Positions 35,011 through 45,047 of a DNA stretch of 64,000 bases are shown piece by piece. Within the stretch, counting starts at the first letter, position 1. The number at the start of each line of letters is the position of its first letter. The notes below the pieces were generated by a model that had not been told where the DNA came from, ran no database searches, and saw only the letters and a program-made list of their open reading frames with translations. The position numbers and the translations under genes are program-made. Source of the DNA: Pohlia nutans (lineage: Eukaryota > Streptophyta > Bryopsida > Bryales > Mniaceae); NCBI GenBank assembly GCA_022496805.1, contig CM040088.1, positions 21,979,001-22,043,000 of the forward strand, written 5' to 3'.

Positions 35011-35874
35011 GCGACACGAGGATGACATGGCACGTCGGGAAGCGGAGCGTCACGAGTATAGGCGCAAGAAGCGGAAGGCTAGGGTAGTGTACCCTTCGGA
35101 GATGTGCGACGAAGATTTCCTCGTCTGGTTTCCAAAGGCTGTAATACGGGCTATAGAAGATGGGGACGAGTAGGTCCCCAAAGACGTGAGGGCCTTGATG
35201 CTACCTCCATCGGACGTAGCCAAGTCGTATCGATCCATGTATACATATGGAAACCACCTCCGTGTCCAGAGTGCAGAGACGCAATTGACAACCGCGGACT
35301 CGGGGTAGCCGCAACCTTTCGACAACTTTGTCGCGCGGGTACCAAGGATACAAATCTTCGGGCTGCGGAGTTGGAGTACGTGGGATGGATGGAGGAAATC
35401 CTTTCAGTGGACTATAGACAGTTTGAGGTGGTGGTCCTCTATTGCAATTAGGTGGTTGCAAACATGAGAGGAGATGGCGCCACCATGAAGCGCGATGATT
35501 ACGGTTTCACTACCGTGAACTTTGAGAGATTGATCCCATACTCTGCACAGTCATTTGCCTTCCCGCTCCACATCGAACAGGTTTTTTTTGCACCGGATGT
35601 GGCCAAGCGTGGATGGGAAGTTGTGTTGCACAGTGAACCACGAGGAGTTCGGTTATTCTCGAACCACCAACTCACGGATGAAGTACAATGCATATCATTG
35701 GGGAGAGCATGTGATTTTCCCGGACTCGAAACCACAGACCTAGATTCGGATCTCATACCGAAAACACCTATTTTGAGCGATGCAGTGGAAATAGCCCCGG
35801 AGGTGGTTGCTAAAGCATTAGAACGCCTTCGACAAGACAACAAATCGGTAGATGATTTAGAGTATTGTGACTAA

Positions 35875-36327
35875 GAGCAAGATTGATCGAGTCCCCGTTC
35901 AATCACATACAGTTGTGAACATTCCATTCGATGGATATATCTATATATACATATATTCACACGTACATGTTTAATTAGCACCCTCATGTCTTGGCCACAT
36001 AACACACATTCATTTCAACCTCTCAAATCGATAATTTGCACGTTTCTCACGTCAGTTGCAAACTACTACTACATGGACGGTCACAATTATAAAACCGGCA
36101 ATAACTCTTTCCCATATTTCTTCCCAATGTAACCCCCCCCCCCCCTTTCCTCACTTAATCAAGTAAATCAATATTTTATTTGCACAATTATTAAAATAAT
36201 ATACATGGCCAAATCCTAATTACCGTAAGCTAAATGAAAAACTACTCAATTTTGGACACAAATTCTCACTATAAAATACATAACCTAAACCCTCATACTA
36301 TACAGTGATTGAGAGGGCCAAAATACA
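35875..36327. other. 3' flank of TNP2, AT-rich
   Basis: No coding feature. A C12 run lies at 36134-36145. AT-rich words suitable for polyadenylation are common, but none stands out. Confidence 0.3.
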
Positions 36328-36800
36328 TGTAAACTATCTCGGGCAGTGTTTATAATCTTGGGCTGCCCCAAAAAAAAAAATTATGACTGTAGGAAAAATG
36401 TGACTGCAAAATATGACTAGGAGAAAAATGTGACTGCCAAATATGACTGGGCGTTCCCCATGAACGTTCCCATTTGTTCCCTACGAAGATATACGACGCT
36501 CCCACCCACTTACATGTAAACTGTCTCGGGCAGTGTTTATAATCTTGGGCTGCCCAAAAAAAGAAAAATATGACTGTAGAGAAAATGTGACTGCCAAATA
36601 TGACTGGGCGTTCCCCAGGAACGTTCCCATTCGTTCCCTACGAAGATATACAACCCTCCCACCCACTTTATACGGTACAGCTGACAAATATGACTGCAGA
36701 ATATGACTGCCAGTCACACTGTCAAATTTGGCCGCCGCCGACAATTTTGTCCTTGCAGAACGTGACTGCTGGCAGTCGCCTGTCACCCCCAGTCACATTC
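36328..36800. repeat. Right subterminal repeats: tandem duplication of about 180 bp plus TATGACTG words
   Basis: The segment from ACATGTAAACTATCTCGGGC (36328) is repeated from 36511 (ACATGTAAACTGTCTCGGGC), each copy holding several ATGTGACTGCCAAATATGAC units. Further GTGACTG/CAGTCAC words run up to the right TIR. Confidence 0.8.
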
Positions 36801-36803
36801 TCC

Positions 36804-36833
36804 CAGTCATAAAAGTACCGATTTGGCGTAGTG
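36804..36833 (-). repeat. CACTA element right terminal inverted repeat
   Basis: It ends GCGTAGTG and pairs with 20503-20535. TGA follows immediately, matching the TGA before the left end. Confidence 0.9.
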
Positions 36834-36836
36834 TGA

Positions 36837-37466
36837 AAATATTGGTGATTTAATTGTTTGGTGACAATTAATATTGGTGATTTAATTGTAGTGATTTAAT
36901 ATTGACACAATCGCCAAAGCAGACTACGTTCCTTCAGCTTCTGATTTTCTCATCTCACGTAGCTTCACAATAATCAAGAGAGGCTTCCAAGGGAGACAAT
37001 CAGTCCAAGAAAGACGATCAGGCCAGTCGTTCGTAAGCTTCTGAAATCAAAAAGATGAGCTTCACAGTCAAACATCATTATCTCTACTCATATTTCTATG
37101 ATATTCCACGAGAAGATTTTATTTCACTAAATTTCCTGTAATATAAACTACAACTCGATTTATCAGTATTTCAGGTGACCAGCTCGCTATTTCAATTTTG
37201 AAATTTTGGATTAATTCTAAACAAGTCCAGAAATGAGGAAAGGGAAAAATTAACTCAAAAGAAAGAATAATCATCTACAATAACCCCGACACCTAACGAT
37301 CCCTTTCCCTGCACATCAAATATAGTGATTTAGTCAACGAAATCGTGACAATTCATCCCCTTCTGGATTATGATTATGATGAGTTCCAGGATACAAAATT
37401 ACACGTGAAACCATGTTGTGCTTCAGAAACCTTCAGAATAGAACGGCATTACAGGAATACATTTAC
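36837..37466. other. Final visible intron of SmD3, or breakpoint DNA
   Basis: AT-rich DNA follows the donor of SmD3 exon 3 (AAC/gtaaat). GTGATTTAATTG occurs three times within 36843-36900. No Gly/Arg-rich exon is visible here. Confidence 0.4.
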
Positions 37467-38769
37467 GTTAATTTTAGCATCTAAGCGCTTGAACATAGGG
37501 GCATTCTTGAGCATGTCAGGAATGATCATAAATCTGCAATACAAACACCACCACCATCATGAACACAAGTAAGGGACACCTAGAAACTGTTGTAACGTTT
37601 GCATCAGATTGTCACCTCCAATTAAGCTATTCCCACTTCTCTAGGTCCCAGAGCATGCAAATAGTGGCAAAACTCGGTAAACAACGAACATCACAATTGA
37701 TTGGAAAATTGTATAAGGGCTTGGCAATCGAAAGAATGAGGACAATATGAAGGCAGAAAAAAACACCAGTTGATCTAAATCATGATCCAAGCCCAACCAA
37801 AAGATATGAATATTCCTGGTTAGGGAGGAGAGTAATACTTACCTCACTTTACTTCCTCGAATGAATACGTGTTCTAGTTGAGAAACCTTCCCATCCTGCA
37901 TTACCGTAGCTACCAACCCGCCAAAATATAGTTACTTCGTGAAGACTAAACGAGCATGACAACGGACTGATGTGCTCATCTCGTCATCCAGTAAATGTAA
38001 TTCGCGAACGACTTGAAAGATGTGTGAAACCAGAGAAAGGTACGCTCGAGCCAAATCACGAAAACAACAAAGCATGCAAGGTTATTCATTGCCAACAAAT
38101 CACCTAAATTTTATTCCCTACAAATTTCCTAGTGATTATTGCTAGTGCATACGAATAACATGACACTATTGCAAAACAAAATCACTTTTTTAGCCTATAT
38201 TTGGATTTGTATAAAAAAATCCGTTACCAGACCCGTATGCACATCATGAGAAGGACAATCTAGGGTAGCTGTGAGTCTAGAAGTTCTTGTATCCGATAAC
38301 TTTGAACTGCGGTAGTCCCCTCAAAGATAATACAAACATGCAAAATAGATTCCAGAATAGACTATCAAGCTCTTCATCAAATCCTAATGTCCTGCAATTG
38401 CGGATTCAACATCCAGAGAACGCAGAGAAAATTCGCTACCCTCGAGGCCGGTATTGCTTGCCCTAAAACGACCTACCAAGTTATCGTACACCAAATTTAC
38501 AAAGAGTAATGTTCTCTAGATTGCCACAACCTCGGAAGGGCACTAAAGTAGATTAGGGCGTCGTGTAAGAAGCCCAAAGCATCGATGAATCAAAGCAAAA
38601 AAAAACTGACCTTGGCAGTGTACGTGATGGACTCAAGCTGCGAGTTCCAGTTGTCCTCGCACTCAATCAAAGAGCCGCGGTACACTTCTCCGCTCTTGAG
38701 CTCCACAGTCACAATGTGGCCTTCCGCCTCGTGCAGCAGCTTCACCGGGATGCCCAAACTCTTGCTCAT
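37467..38769 (-). CDS. SMD3: Small nuclear ribonucleoprotein SmD3, last exon not found
   Basis: SmD3 is a core Sm-ring protein of spliceosomal snRNPs. Exon 1 (38769-38611) encodes [20 protein letters not shown] and ...[17 protein letters not shown] (Sm1 motif). Exon 2 (37895-37843) encodes [17 protein letters not shown] and exon 3 (37533-37467) [20 protein letters not shown] (Sm2 motif). Introns are GT-AG and phases agree, giving 93 codons. The Gly/Arg-rich tail that follows in known SmD3 proteins is absent down to the CACTA element, whose right end lies 630 bp away. Either the last intron has been enlarged by transposons or the gene is broken. The coding exons are otherwise free of damage. 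Confidence 0.92.
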
Positions 38770-38900
38770 CTTTCCGGCTCTACAACACCGCGATCACCCG
38801 GACTTCTGAACCGCCTACGCGCGGTCAAATTCGGAGGTGAAAAATGCTATGAGCAGGGGAGAGAGGGAGGGAGACAGTAAGTAAAAGAAGATACCGTGGT
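38770..38900 (-). promoter_or_regulatory. SmD3 5' UTR/promoter
   Basis: The short GC-rich flank upstream of the SmD3 ATG includes purine-rich GAGAGGGAGGGAGA (plus strand, 38859-38872), a CT/GA tract common in plant 5' UTRs. The transcription start cannot be fixed. Confidence 0.4.
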
Positions 38901-38924
38901 GGCCATGGTGCACGATGCAGATCA

Positions 38925-39203
38925 TTGCGGGAGCGATGGAGCGAGCGAGATGCACGACCGTGCAAGAGCACTCACGGCAGTGGCAACGGATCGCCGTCAA
39001 ATGCCGAAACACTCAAACGCGATCCGCTCGATCAGCTGCGTTCCTTCGGCGAGCCCGATCCAAGAACACTTGTGGAATGGAACAATCAATTACAAAAAGC
39101 AAGCAAAAAACAAGCACAGCGCAACCAAAAAGCTGCGCAACAATTTCAAGAACACTCGCAGAATGCCAAGAACGCTCCAAGCAAGTTCCACTCTGGAACT
39201 TAG
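38925..39203 (+). CDS. Hypothetical ORF divergent from SmD3
   Basis: A 92-codon plus-strand frame reads LKRDPLDQLRSFGEPDPRTL and then a Gln/Lys-rich helix (QKASKKQAQRNQKAAQQFQE). Composition is more protein-like than in competing frames, but no domain is recognised. It could be a divergently transcribed small gene, a captured exon or chance. Confidence 0.3.
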   Translation: MRERWSERDARPCKSTHGSGNGSPSNAETLKRDPLDQLRSFGEPDPRTLVEWNNQLQKASKKQAQRNQKAAQQFQEHSQNAKNAPSKFHSGT

Positions 39204-39290
39204 TCAAATAACCACTTATTCCATGTGTAAAATGTCATACGCGGACAGACACACAAAAAACACCCTTCTTCCTTATTATATGGATACCAA

Positions 39291-39660
39291 ATTGTTCTTT
39301 TTGCCTCAAATTTGGACATGAGGCAGTCCGGATTTGAAGAACAAAGGAATGAAAAGAAATGCACTAGGCAATGGAGTTTCTGATGTGCCGCTGCACACTA
39401 GGCAATGGCGGCCTGATCAGGGTTCCAAAAAGGATTGTGAACATTACTAATACAATGTCATTTATAACTCATTCAATGTGCGCTACAAATTACACATTTT
39501 CAACTTACATGAATTTAATGACAAATTTATGAGAAAGTTGTAATACGCCATCCAAATACTATTCAGTAAGAAAAAGTGAACAATTTTAGTATTCCTTTCT
39601 ACAACCCACGAGAGGCTCTGTACTCTGTTTTATAGACTGAGTAGCTACATTCATTGTAGA
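39291..39660 (+). repeat. Segmental duplication E, copy 1
   Basis: It starts ATTGTTCTTTTTGCCTCAAA and matches 47617-47985 at high identity with few changes. No coding content. Confidence 0.85.
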
Positions 39661-39839
39661 TGCATTATGAGCACTTTGACCGTTGCCGGTCAAAATGTCA
39701 TATGTTCGGCCGAGGGTGGGTGTGTACAAATATTCCTAGCAATGGACTCCTTTTTATCTAGGCAATTATGTGGGAAAATTCTAAGCTCAAATGGTTAAAA
39801 AACTAGACAAATTGGTCAAAACGGGGGTGTGTATGAAAA

Positions 39840-40345
39840 TTACAGCACACCCAAGGATTACAAACGGCAATCAACTAACACCCTAATAACCCACAAACTC
39901 CCACCAATTACCCTAAACACTTAGTGCCCTAAAATGGGCTTAAATTGAGGATTAAAACCCTCTAAATAGGGTTTTGGGACTCAAATACAAAAATCGCAGC
40001 ACACCCAAGAGATTGAAATGATCAATCAAAACACATTTAATCAATTAACAAATCCCCACCAACTACTCTAGGCACATAGTGCACTAAAATGGGTTACTTT
40101 TAGTGAATTAGAACCTCTAATTAGGGTTTTGGGACTTAACCACAAAAATTACAGCACATTCACAAGTGCTCTAATGAACAACAATAAATACCCAATTGCT
40201 CCCAAATGCACCGCCAATCCCCCTTATGCACCACGTGCCGTAAAAATGGGTCAATTTAGTGATTTAAACCCTTAAATTAGAGTTTTGGCACTTATGGGTA
40301 GAAATTACAGCACAATTGCAAAGAGCCTCACGGGCATCAAAATCC
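39840..40345. repeat. Tandem repeat of about 150-180 bp, roughly 3.5 units
   Basis: Each unit contains AAATTACAGCACA, a CTAAAATGGG motif and a TTAGGGTTTTGGGACT-like motif. Units start near 39837, 39995, 40145 and 40303 and are 75-85% alike by eye. Possibly part of an LTR or other retroelement; not proven. Confidence 0.55.
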
Positions 40346-40860
40346 CACGATGGGGAGTTTCTTTGATCCCTAAGCCACACAAAAACACCCTAAACGTTGC
40401 AAAGCATCTTTGCACTTAGAACCCTACAATTCCAACCAAATTAGGGTTTTTGGGAAAAAATGGGCAGCGCTTCCGCGTCGTGCCCAATAACCCTAAATTT
40501 AAACCCTAAAATCACACACAAAACTCCAATTGGTCCGGTAAAAATCGGGCAGCGCTTCCGCGCTAGAACCCTCACCGGATCAATTTTACACAAAAAATCA
40601 CCAGAATACAACAACAAAGTATAAAACACAACCAACTCACAATCAATTGAAGAAAATCAAGAATTGCACACAATTAATTCTTGGCAATTAAAATCACCTA
40701 ATTAAGATTAAGGGGTTCCTCTATCCTTCTAATGATTATAAAAAACCTAATTAATTTAACCAAGCTTCAACGATTGAATAAGAAGGGAGGGGAAACTCTC
40801 CCTCTCTAATGTCACCCTGTCCTCCCTCCGTAATATCACACGGGGAGGGAGACAGGGCAT
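40346..40860. other. Repeat-flanking region
   Basis: GGGCAGCGCTTCCGCG occurs twice (40463 and 40547). GGGAGGGAGACAGGG near 40842 forms an inverted pair with CCCTGTCCTCCCTCC near 40815. No gene is seen. Confidence 0.35.
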
Positions 40861-41760
40861 GAATTCTCTGCGTGCTTGTTCCGGCCCTCAGCAGATTGGT
40901 TGCCGCCCCGATTTGCCGTGGTCTTCTCAGCTTCGGATCCTCTCTCGACTAGTTGCCGATTTCGCCTTGTTGATGAAGCTCCGCCTGGTTGCCTGCTCAC
41001 CGCCTTGGCTCCTGTCGCCTTGGTCGATCTCCCCGCCTTGATTCAGCCGTGTCTTCGTTCAATTCCGTGTGGATCTTGGGGTCTTGGAGTCTTCGTCGCC
41101 TTGCACTGCCTTGGATCCTGCCGGTGGAAATTCCGTCGCCTTCACCGTTGGATTCGCCGCCCTCCTTCCGCTGGTCTTGTGCCACTCGCCTGTCGATCGC
41201 CCTCGTCGACTCCGACCCGCCGGCGCCGTCTAACCTTCGTCGTGGTCGTCGTCCTCGCTGTGACTCTACCACCCTCGCTCGCCGGTGTCTCCCCTTGTGC
41301 TGTGTCGATGTTGCGGTCTCCTAGTCGCCGTCTTCAGTTCTTTTGGTTACTGGACCCTGCCCTGTCAATGTTGCACGCTCCGCCTCCGTCGAATTCTGGT
41401 CGCCTGGAGCACCGTTCCACGAATACCGCCGTAGCCGCTGTCGTCGCTTTGTGTACCCTATCAATGCTTCGGAGTTGCTGTCGATATTGCTCCTTCGTCT
41501 GCTGTCGAGCTCGGCCTTCGCAGCCGCTTCCCAGCCTGCTGCCGTGAATCCTCGTCGCCGCAACGACCTGCTCCGGACTCGTGGTCTCCATCGCCTGGTT
41601 GATGCCGACTGCCGGCGTTGAAGCCGCCCCTTGGTCGCTGGCTGCCGAAGCCTTCGCCACTCCCTGTTCTACAGCTGCAATCAAGCCTAACCGCCGCAAA
41701 CAGATTCCTCAACTGCTCCTTATTCCAAGATCCACAATCTCCCAATTCCAACACTAAAAT
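40861..41760. other. GC-rich island without recognisable gene
   Basis: This is about 900 bp of markedly higher GC, with many open frames on both strands, the longest 223 codons (40876-41547, plus). The predicted protein is rich in Arg, Ser, Leu and Pro with repeated CRSPSS/RRR-type words, and no domain is recognised. Open frames are expected in such composition, so I do not call a gene. It could be a retroelement leader or captured DNA. Confidence 0.35.
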
Positions 41761-42109
41761 ATGCAAAAATAATCCCTACTTTCAATAACCAAGCCCATAC
41801 TAATATGTTTTTGTGTTTTTCTCACTAACTCTTCCACACACACAATTCCTTGCAACCAAAAACTCAATGCATCAAATTCTAGATCTAGATCTAAACGAGC
41901 GTCTCTCTCAAAACTCTAACGGCGCACACAACTAACTGGCTCTCGCTTATTGACAGGGGTGGGATTCAAAATCCCACCCCAAAGCTACATCCATCCTAAT
42001 AAGTTCATCCACGGATTATCATCCATGGAACCCTAGTTAAACCACCCACTAAACTCCCTCTAAACTCCTAGAGAACCGGGAGTTCTTCAATACGAAAGCC
42101 TAAGTGGGC

Positions 42110-42690
42110 GATAAATCAAATTAGACTAAATAGATAAAATAATAGACTAACTAATCAACTAAATAATCGAATAAAAGAATAGACTAAAAGGTAGAGTAAA
42201 TGTAAAATTAATAAGCTAAAAGGATAGTAAATGTAAAAGGCTAAATGATAGACTAAAATAATGAATAAAAGAATAGACTAAATAAATAGGCTAAAAAAGA
42301 TAGAATAAATAATAGGCTAAATAATAGAATAAATAATCGGCTAAAAAGATAGAATAAAAGGATATGATAGAATAATAGAATAAAGCAATAGACCAAAGAA
42401 TAAATAAACGAATAGGCTAAAAGAATAACTCAAATAATAAACTAAATTAGGGAACTAAATAGTACGCTAAATCATATACGAAAATAGTAGACCGAAGTAA
42501 TCAGCTAAAACAATAGACTAAAATAATAGGCGAAATAAAAGACTAAATTAATAATCCAAAAGAATAGATCGAAATAAACTAATGGACTAATAACTTAGAC
42601 TAAAGGATTGGATTAGAATAATAGGCCACAATAATAGATCCAAACAATAGAATAAAATAATAGGGCAAATGGCTCAAACGTCCAAAATCC
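42110..42690. repeat. Degenerate minisatellite of AATAGACTAAA units
   Basis: About 45-50 degenerate copies of a 10-12-bp unit near AATAGACTAAA cover nearly 600 bp, all in one orientation. There is no coding content. Confidence 0.75.
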
Positions 42691-42928
42691 CACAGTTAAA
42701 TAGTTAGGAATAAATAAATACCCAAAATTACCTAGACAAAAGGGAATCCTAAAATTGGGCAATCAAAACCAAATCAAATGCACACAAAATCGGGAATTAG
42801 TCTAATCGGCTAAAATGTCCCGGTTAGAACAATATAAAATACAAAATACATCAAAATCATAGCGGTAACGGTTTACCACTAAAATGGACCGTCTCGACGG
42901 TTCACATGCATATACATAAACATAGAAC

Positions 42929-43343
42929 CTCGGGGAGTGCACTTAAAGTTAAGACTAGGAATCATGTGAGTGCGTACTTTTGACCCCCTTATGTATGTAC
43001 TAAAAAATCATTTAAAATTTGTAAAAAGAATATGAAGCTGTTAAACACAATCTAAAGTTCTTGTTGTATAAATTTCAAAAAATAATCATTTGTAAATATT
43101 TTTAAATTGAATTTTGAAGCAAAAAACAACACATTTTAGTTCAAACTTCTATCATTTTTTTTAATAAGATTTAAAAAAAAATTGGTCCTAAAATTTATGC
43201 CAAATGATAGATATATACGTAATGATTTGGCATTTAAAAAATCTTAATTCAAAAACTATTTTAAGGCCAAGTATTGTCGGGGGTATGTTATTAAAACGCA
43301 CTCACGTGTATTCCTAATCTTAACCTTAGGTGCACTCCCCAGG
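42929..43343. mobile_element. hAT-like MITE family M, copy 1 (415 bp)
   Basis: The terminal repeats CTCGGGGAGTGCACTTAAAG and (reverse complement) CCTGGGGAGTGCACCTAAGG continue about 45 bp inward. CATAGAAC flanks both ends (42921-42928, 43344-43351), an 8-bp TSD as in hAT elements. There is no ORF. A second copy lies at 59385-59797. Confidence 0.9.
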
Positions 43344-43348
43344 CATAG

Positions 43349-43985
43349 AACTCATTTATATCACACCTATGGTTACCAGTGCATTCGATATGCTGAAACT
43401 GTCCAACTGGAATGTGATATTGGACCTCGGGTGTGACATAAACAGGTACAAAGTGTAGCTAATTTCATCTTAGAGACTGGAAGTCAGTTTTACAAATATT
43501 GTGCTGAAAGTTTGGAGATAGCAGTACGTGTTACGTGGATTTGTGTAGGTTTAAGATATAATGTAAAACTACATATGTAAGAAAACTCATAATTACGTAA
43601 GAATTTACTTAAACCTTTACTCTTAACTGTAGATAAAGTTTGTGTTGCTGCAATGACTCCTCTCCTGCAATCCAGAGTTAATAAAACCTACAAAAGAATT
43701 AGGAAAGCACACAAATTAGGTGAAGTTTGGTGTAGCTTTCATGGATCAAGGAAATACAGAGAAGGATATTTTTAACGCATTAAAAGAACACAATAATTTC
43801 CAGCTAGCTGCCAAAGAGTGAGTAGTAGTCATAATGAAAAGTGACCCTGAGAGGAGGAAAAGAGGTAACTTTTGATCTCCACGGGGAAGTGCTGAGGCTT
43901 GCAAAGGACTTCATGACTCGCTCATGACGGTCATTCGATTTTATTGGATTGAAGATTTGCTCACAAGTTTGGTAGAGAGGAATTT
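43349..43985 (+). repeat. Segmental duplication F, copy 1
   Basis: It matches 48010-48680 with small indels (for example AACTCATTTATATCAC...). It carries no recognisable gene. A 9-bp AACTCATTT overlap marks the point where MITE M lies next to it. Confidence 0.85.
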
Positions 43986-44249
43986 CTGTAAAAACTTCAA
44001 CTGAGATATCGACACACACACTTAGGACATAATCAGATGTTTATTCACATAAAAACACACGTATATATACAATGATGTACACCCACCAGAGTAAACACCG
44101 TAACTAGCTGCCGCTCATAACTGTCAACCACCTTTGGTGAGATACTGAAGGTGATACGATACGTTTGCACAGGGAACAGTATCGTCAGAGACTCCAGTAG
44201 CATTCATCCTTGTAGCTGTTGGATGAGTTCGGTGTGATGAGGAAGTGTA

Positions 44250-44440
44250 TCCAACAATTTCGTCCAGAAAGTATAAAACGAACTTTGGTAATCATCGTTG
44301 AGTGGTCCTCTGAATTCTCTGATGATCTTATCGTAGTGCCCAGCAGCCACCCATTCCGATGTCACTGGACAAAGACGACGTAGCTGGTTTTGTGTAGTCT
44401 AAACATAATTAGCAATGTGCTCAGGTTCGACAATAGTGGA
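44250..44440 (+). repeat. Unit Y upstream of hairpins, copy 1
   Basis: The segment AATTTCGTCCAGAAAGTATA...GTGCTCAGGTTCGA recurs at 45271, 48709 and 49722. It always precedes a hairpin by 100-600 bp, so it belongs to the duplicated transcription-unit-like block. Confidence 0.8.
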
Positions 44441-44489
44441 GTACGTACACGATAACCGATGACTTACCCTGAGTGAGTGCTGCCTGCAG

Positions 44490-44575
44490 GCAATGTATCC
44501 TTATGGTTAGCCAAGAGAGTGGTACCTGTGGAATATGCACATTCCCCCTCTCTTGGCCAACCATACGGATGCTAT
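44490..44575 (+). ncRNA. miRNA-like hairpin H2
   Basis: The 5' arm ATCCTTATGGTTAGCCAAGA pairs with the 3' arm CTTGGCCAACCATACGGAT over about 25 bp, with a loop of about 29 nt. The 3' arm is almost invariant in H2, H3, H5 and H7. Stem length and loop fit a plant miRNA precursor, but expression cannot be judged. Confidence 0.5.
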
Positions 44576-44649
44576 GCATGCATATACATGGATCCAGTTC
44601 AATCGGGAAATATCTGTCAACTATTCCGGAACGAACTACATGGTTAGCA

Positions 44650-44736
44650 CGCATTGTATCCTTATGGTTAGCCAAGAGAGTGGTACCTGTGGAGTATGCA
44701 CACTCCCCCTCTCTTGGCCAACCATACGGATGCTAT
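44650..44736 (+). ncRNA. miRNA-like hairpin H3
   Basis: A nearly identical copy of H2 (5' arm 44656-44680, 3' arm 44709-44733), 160 bp downstream. Immediately after it lies an 80-bp piece of the PIF-like MITE (44739-44817), which fuses this unit to a truncated downstream block. Confidence 0.5.
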
Positions 44737-44738
44737 GC

Positions 44739-44817
44739 ATGGGATTGAGAGTCCAAACTTTGTTGAGAGTCCAAAGAAATCTACTGAAAATAGCCAATAA
44801 AATATAGTTTCATTTTA
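44739..44817. mobile_element. Internal fragment of the PIF/Harbinger-like MITE
   Basis: It matches about 49070-49146 inside the complete MITE, without either TIR. Its presence between two unit fragments indicates a rearrangement through a MITE-bearing copy, not a fresh insertion. Confidence 0.75.
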
Positions 44818-44949
44818 AAATGGATCCAGTTCGGGACAAAATTTCGTCTTATAAGTCTCTGGAACGCAAGGACTATCGTTGGCAGGTGAAGTGCACCATT
44901 CTTAATTTCAGATCTCAGTCTATTCATTTCTTAGACGTAGCTGGTTTAA

Positions 44950-45035
44950 ACATGGTTTAGCTGGTTGGCTTAGAGAGATCATGTCAACGTACATGAGAGA
45001 GTTGACATGATCTCTCTTTGCTGACCATAAGCTTG
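44950..45035 (+). ncRNA. miRNA-like hairpin H4
   Basis: AGAGAGATCATGTCAAC (44972-44988) pairs perfectly with GTTGACATGATCTCTCT (45001-45017). The outer stem (CTGGTTGGC with GCTGACCAT) is weaker. The sequence class is the same as H6 and H8. Confidence 0.5.
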
Positions 45036-45047
45036 CTGTGCGAGCAA

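Larger units (their letters stand above)
31862..35874 (+). pseudogene. TNP2-type CACTA transposase (Transposase_21, DUF4218-like, DUF4216-like)
   Basis: Exons: about 31862-33557, 33803-34701 and 35011-35874, with GT-AG introns in phase. Diagnostic stretches are KTFHEAKCLLMKLGLSYNSI, HACRDGCCLFWKE, CPICHKSRY, VRLGLALDGVNPF, HSTWPVVMLNYNLPPW, LWTVNDFPAYG, GHRRHLPIAH, DLPYWK and LDVMHCEKN. A DUF4218-like part (FNIMSHLVLHLVNEVE, GPVHTRWMYPIERYLKTLKG) and a DUF4216-like part (DYGFTTVNFERL, QVFFAPD) follow. In-frame stops occur at 33354 (TGA), 33815 (TGA), 34061 (TAG), 35171 (TAG) and 35449 (TAG), with a frameshift just before 35306. TNP2 cuts and joins transposon ends; this copy cannot make a full protein without read-through. 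Confidence 0.88.
20503..36833. mobile_element. Complete 16.3-kb CACTA (En/Spm) transposon
   Basis: The left end CACTAGGTCAAACGGGTAC (20503) and right end GTACCGATTTGGCGTAGTG (36815-36833) are inverted repeats; similarity continues inward through CTTTTATGACTGG. TGA flanks both ends (20500-20502, 36834-36836), the 3-bp TSD of this superfamily. Inside are two divergent multi-exon genes, a TNP2-type transposase (plus) and a second gene (minus). Subterminal regions carry many TATGACTG/CAGTCATA-type words. Both termini are intact, though the coding regions have decayed. Confidence 0.93.

Noticed and set aside
40876..41547. 223-codon ORF in the GC-rich island
   Set aside because: Long ORFs exist on both strands there, the protein is low-complexity Arg/Ser/Leu/Pro, and no domain is visible. 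GC composition alone explains it.
42110..42690. CRISPR-like or regulated array
   Set aside because: Units are 10-12 bp and degenerate with no spacers; it is a minisatellite in a eukaryotic genome.
44500..44530. Resemblance of TAGCCAAGAGAGTGGTACCTG to miR169 (TAGCCAAGGATGACTTGCCTG)
   Set aside because: The first eight bases and the last four agree, but the middle does not. I keep the hairpins as miRNA-like without a family name.
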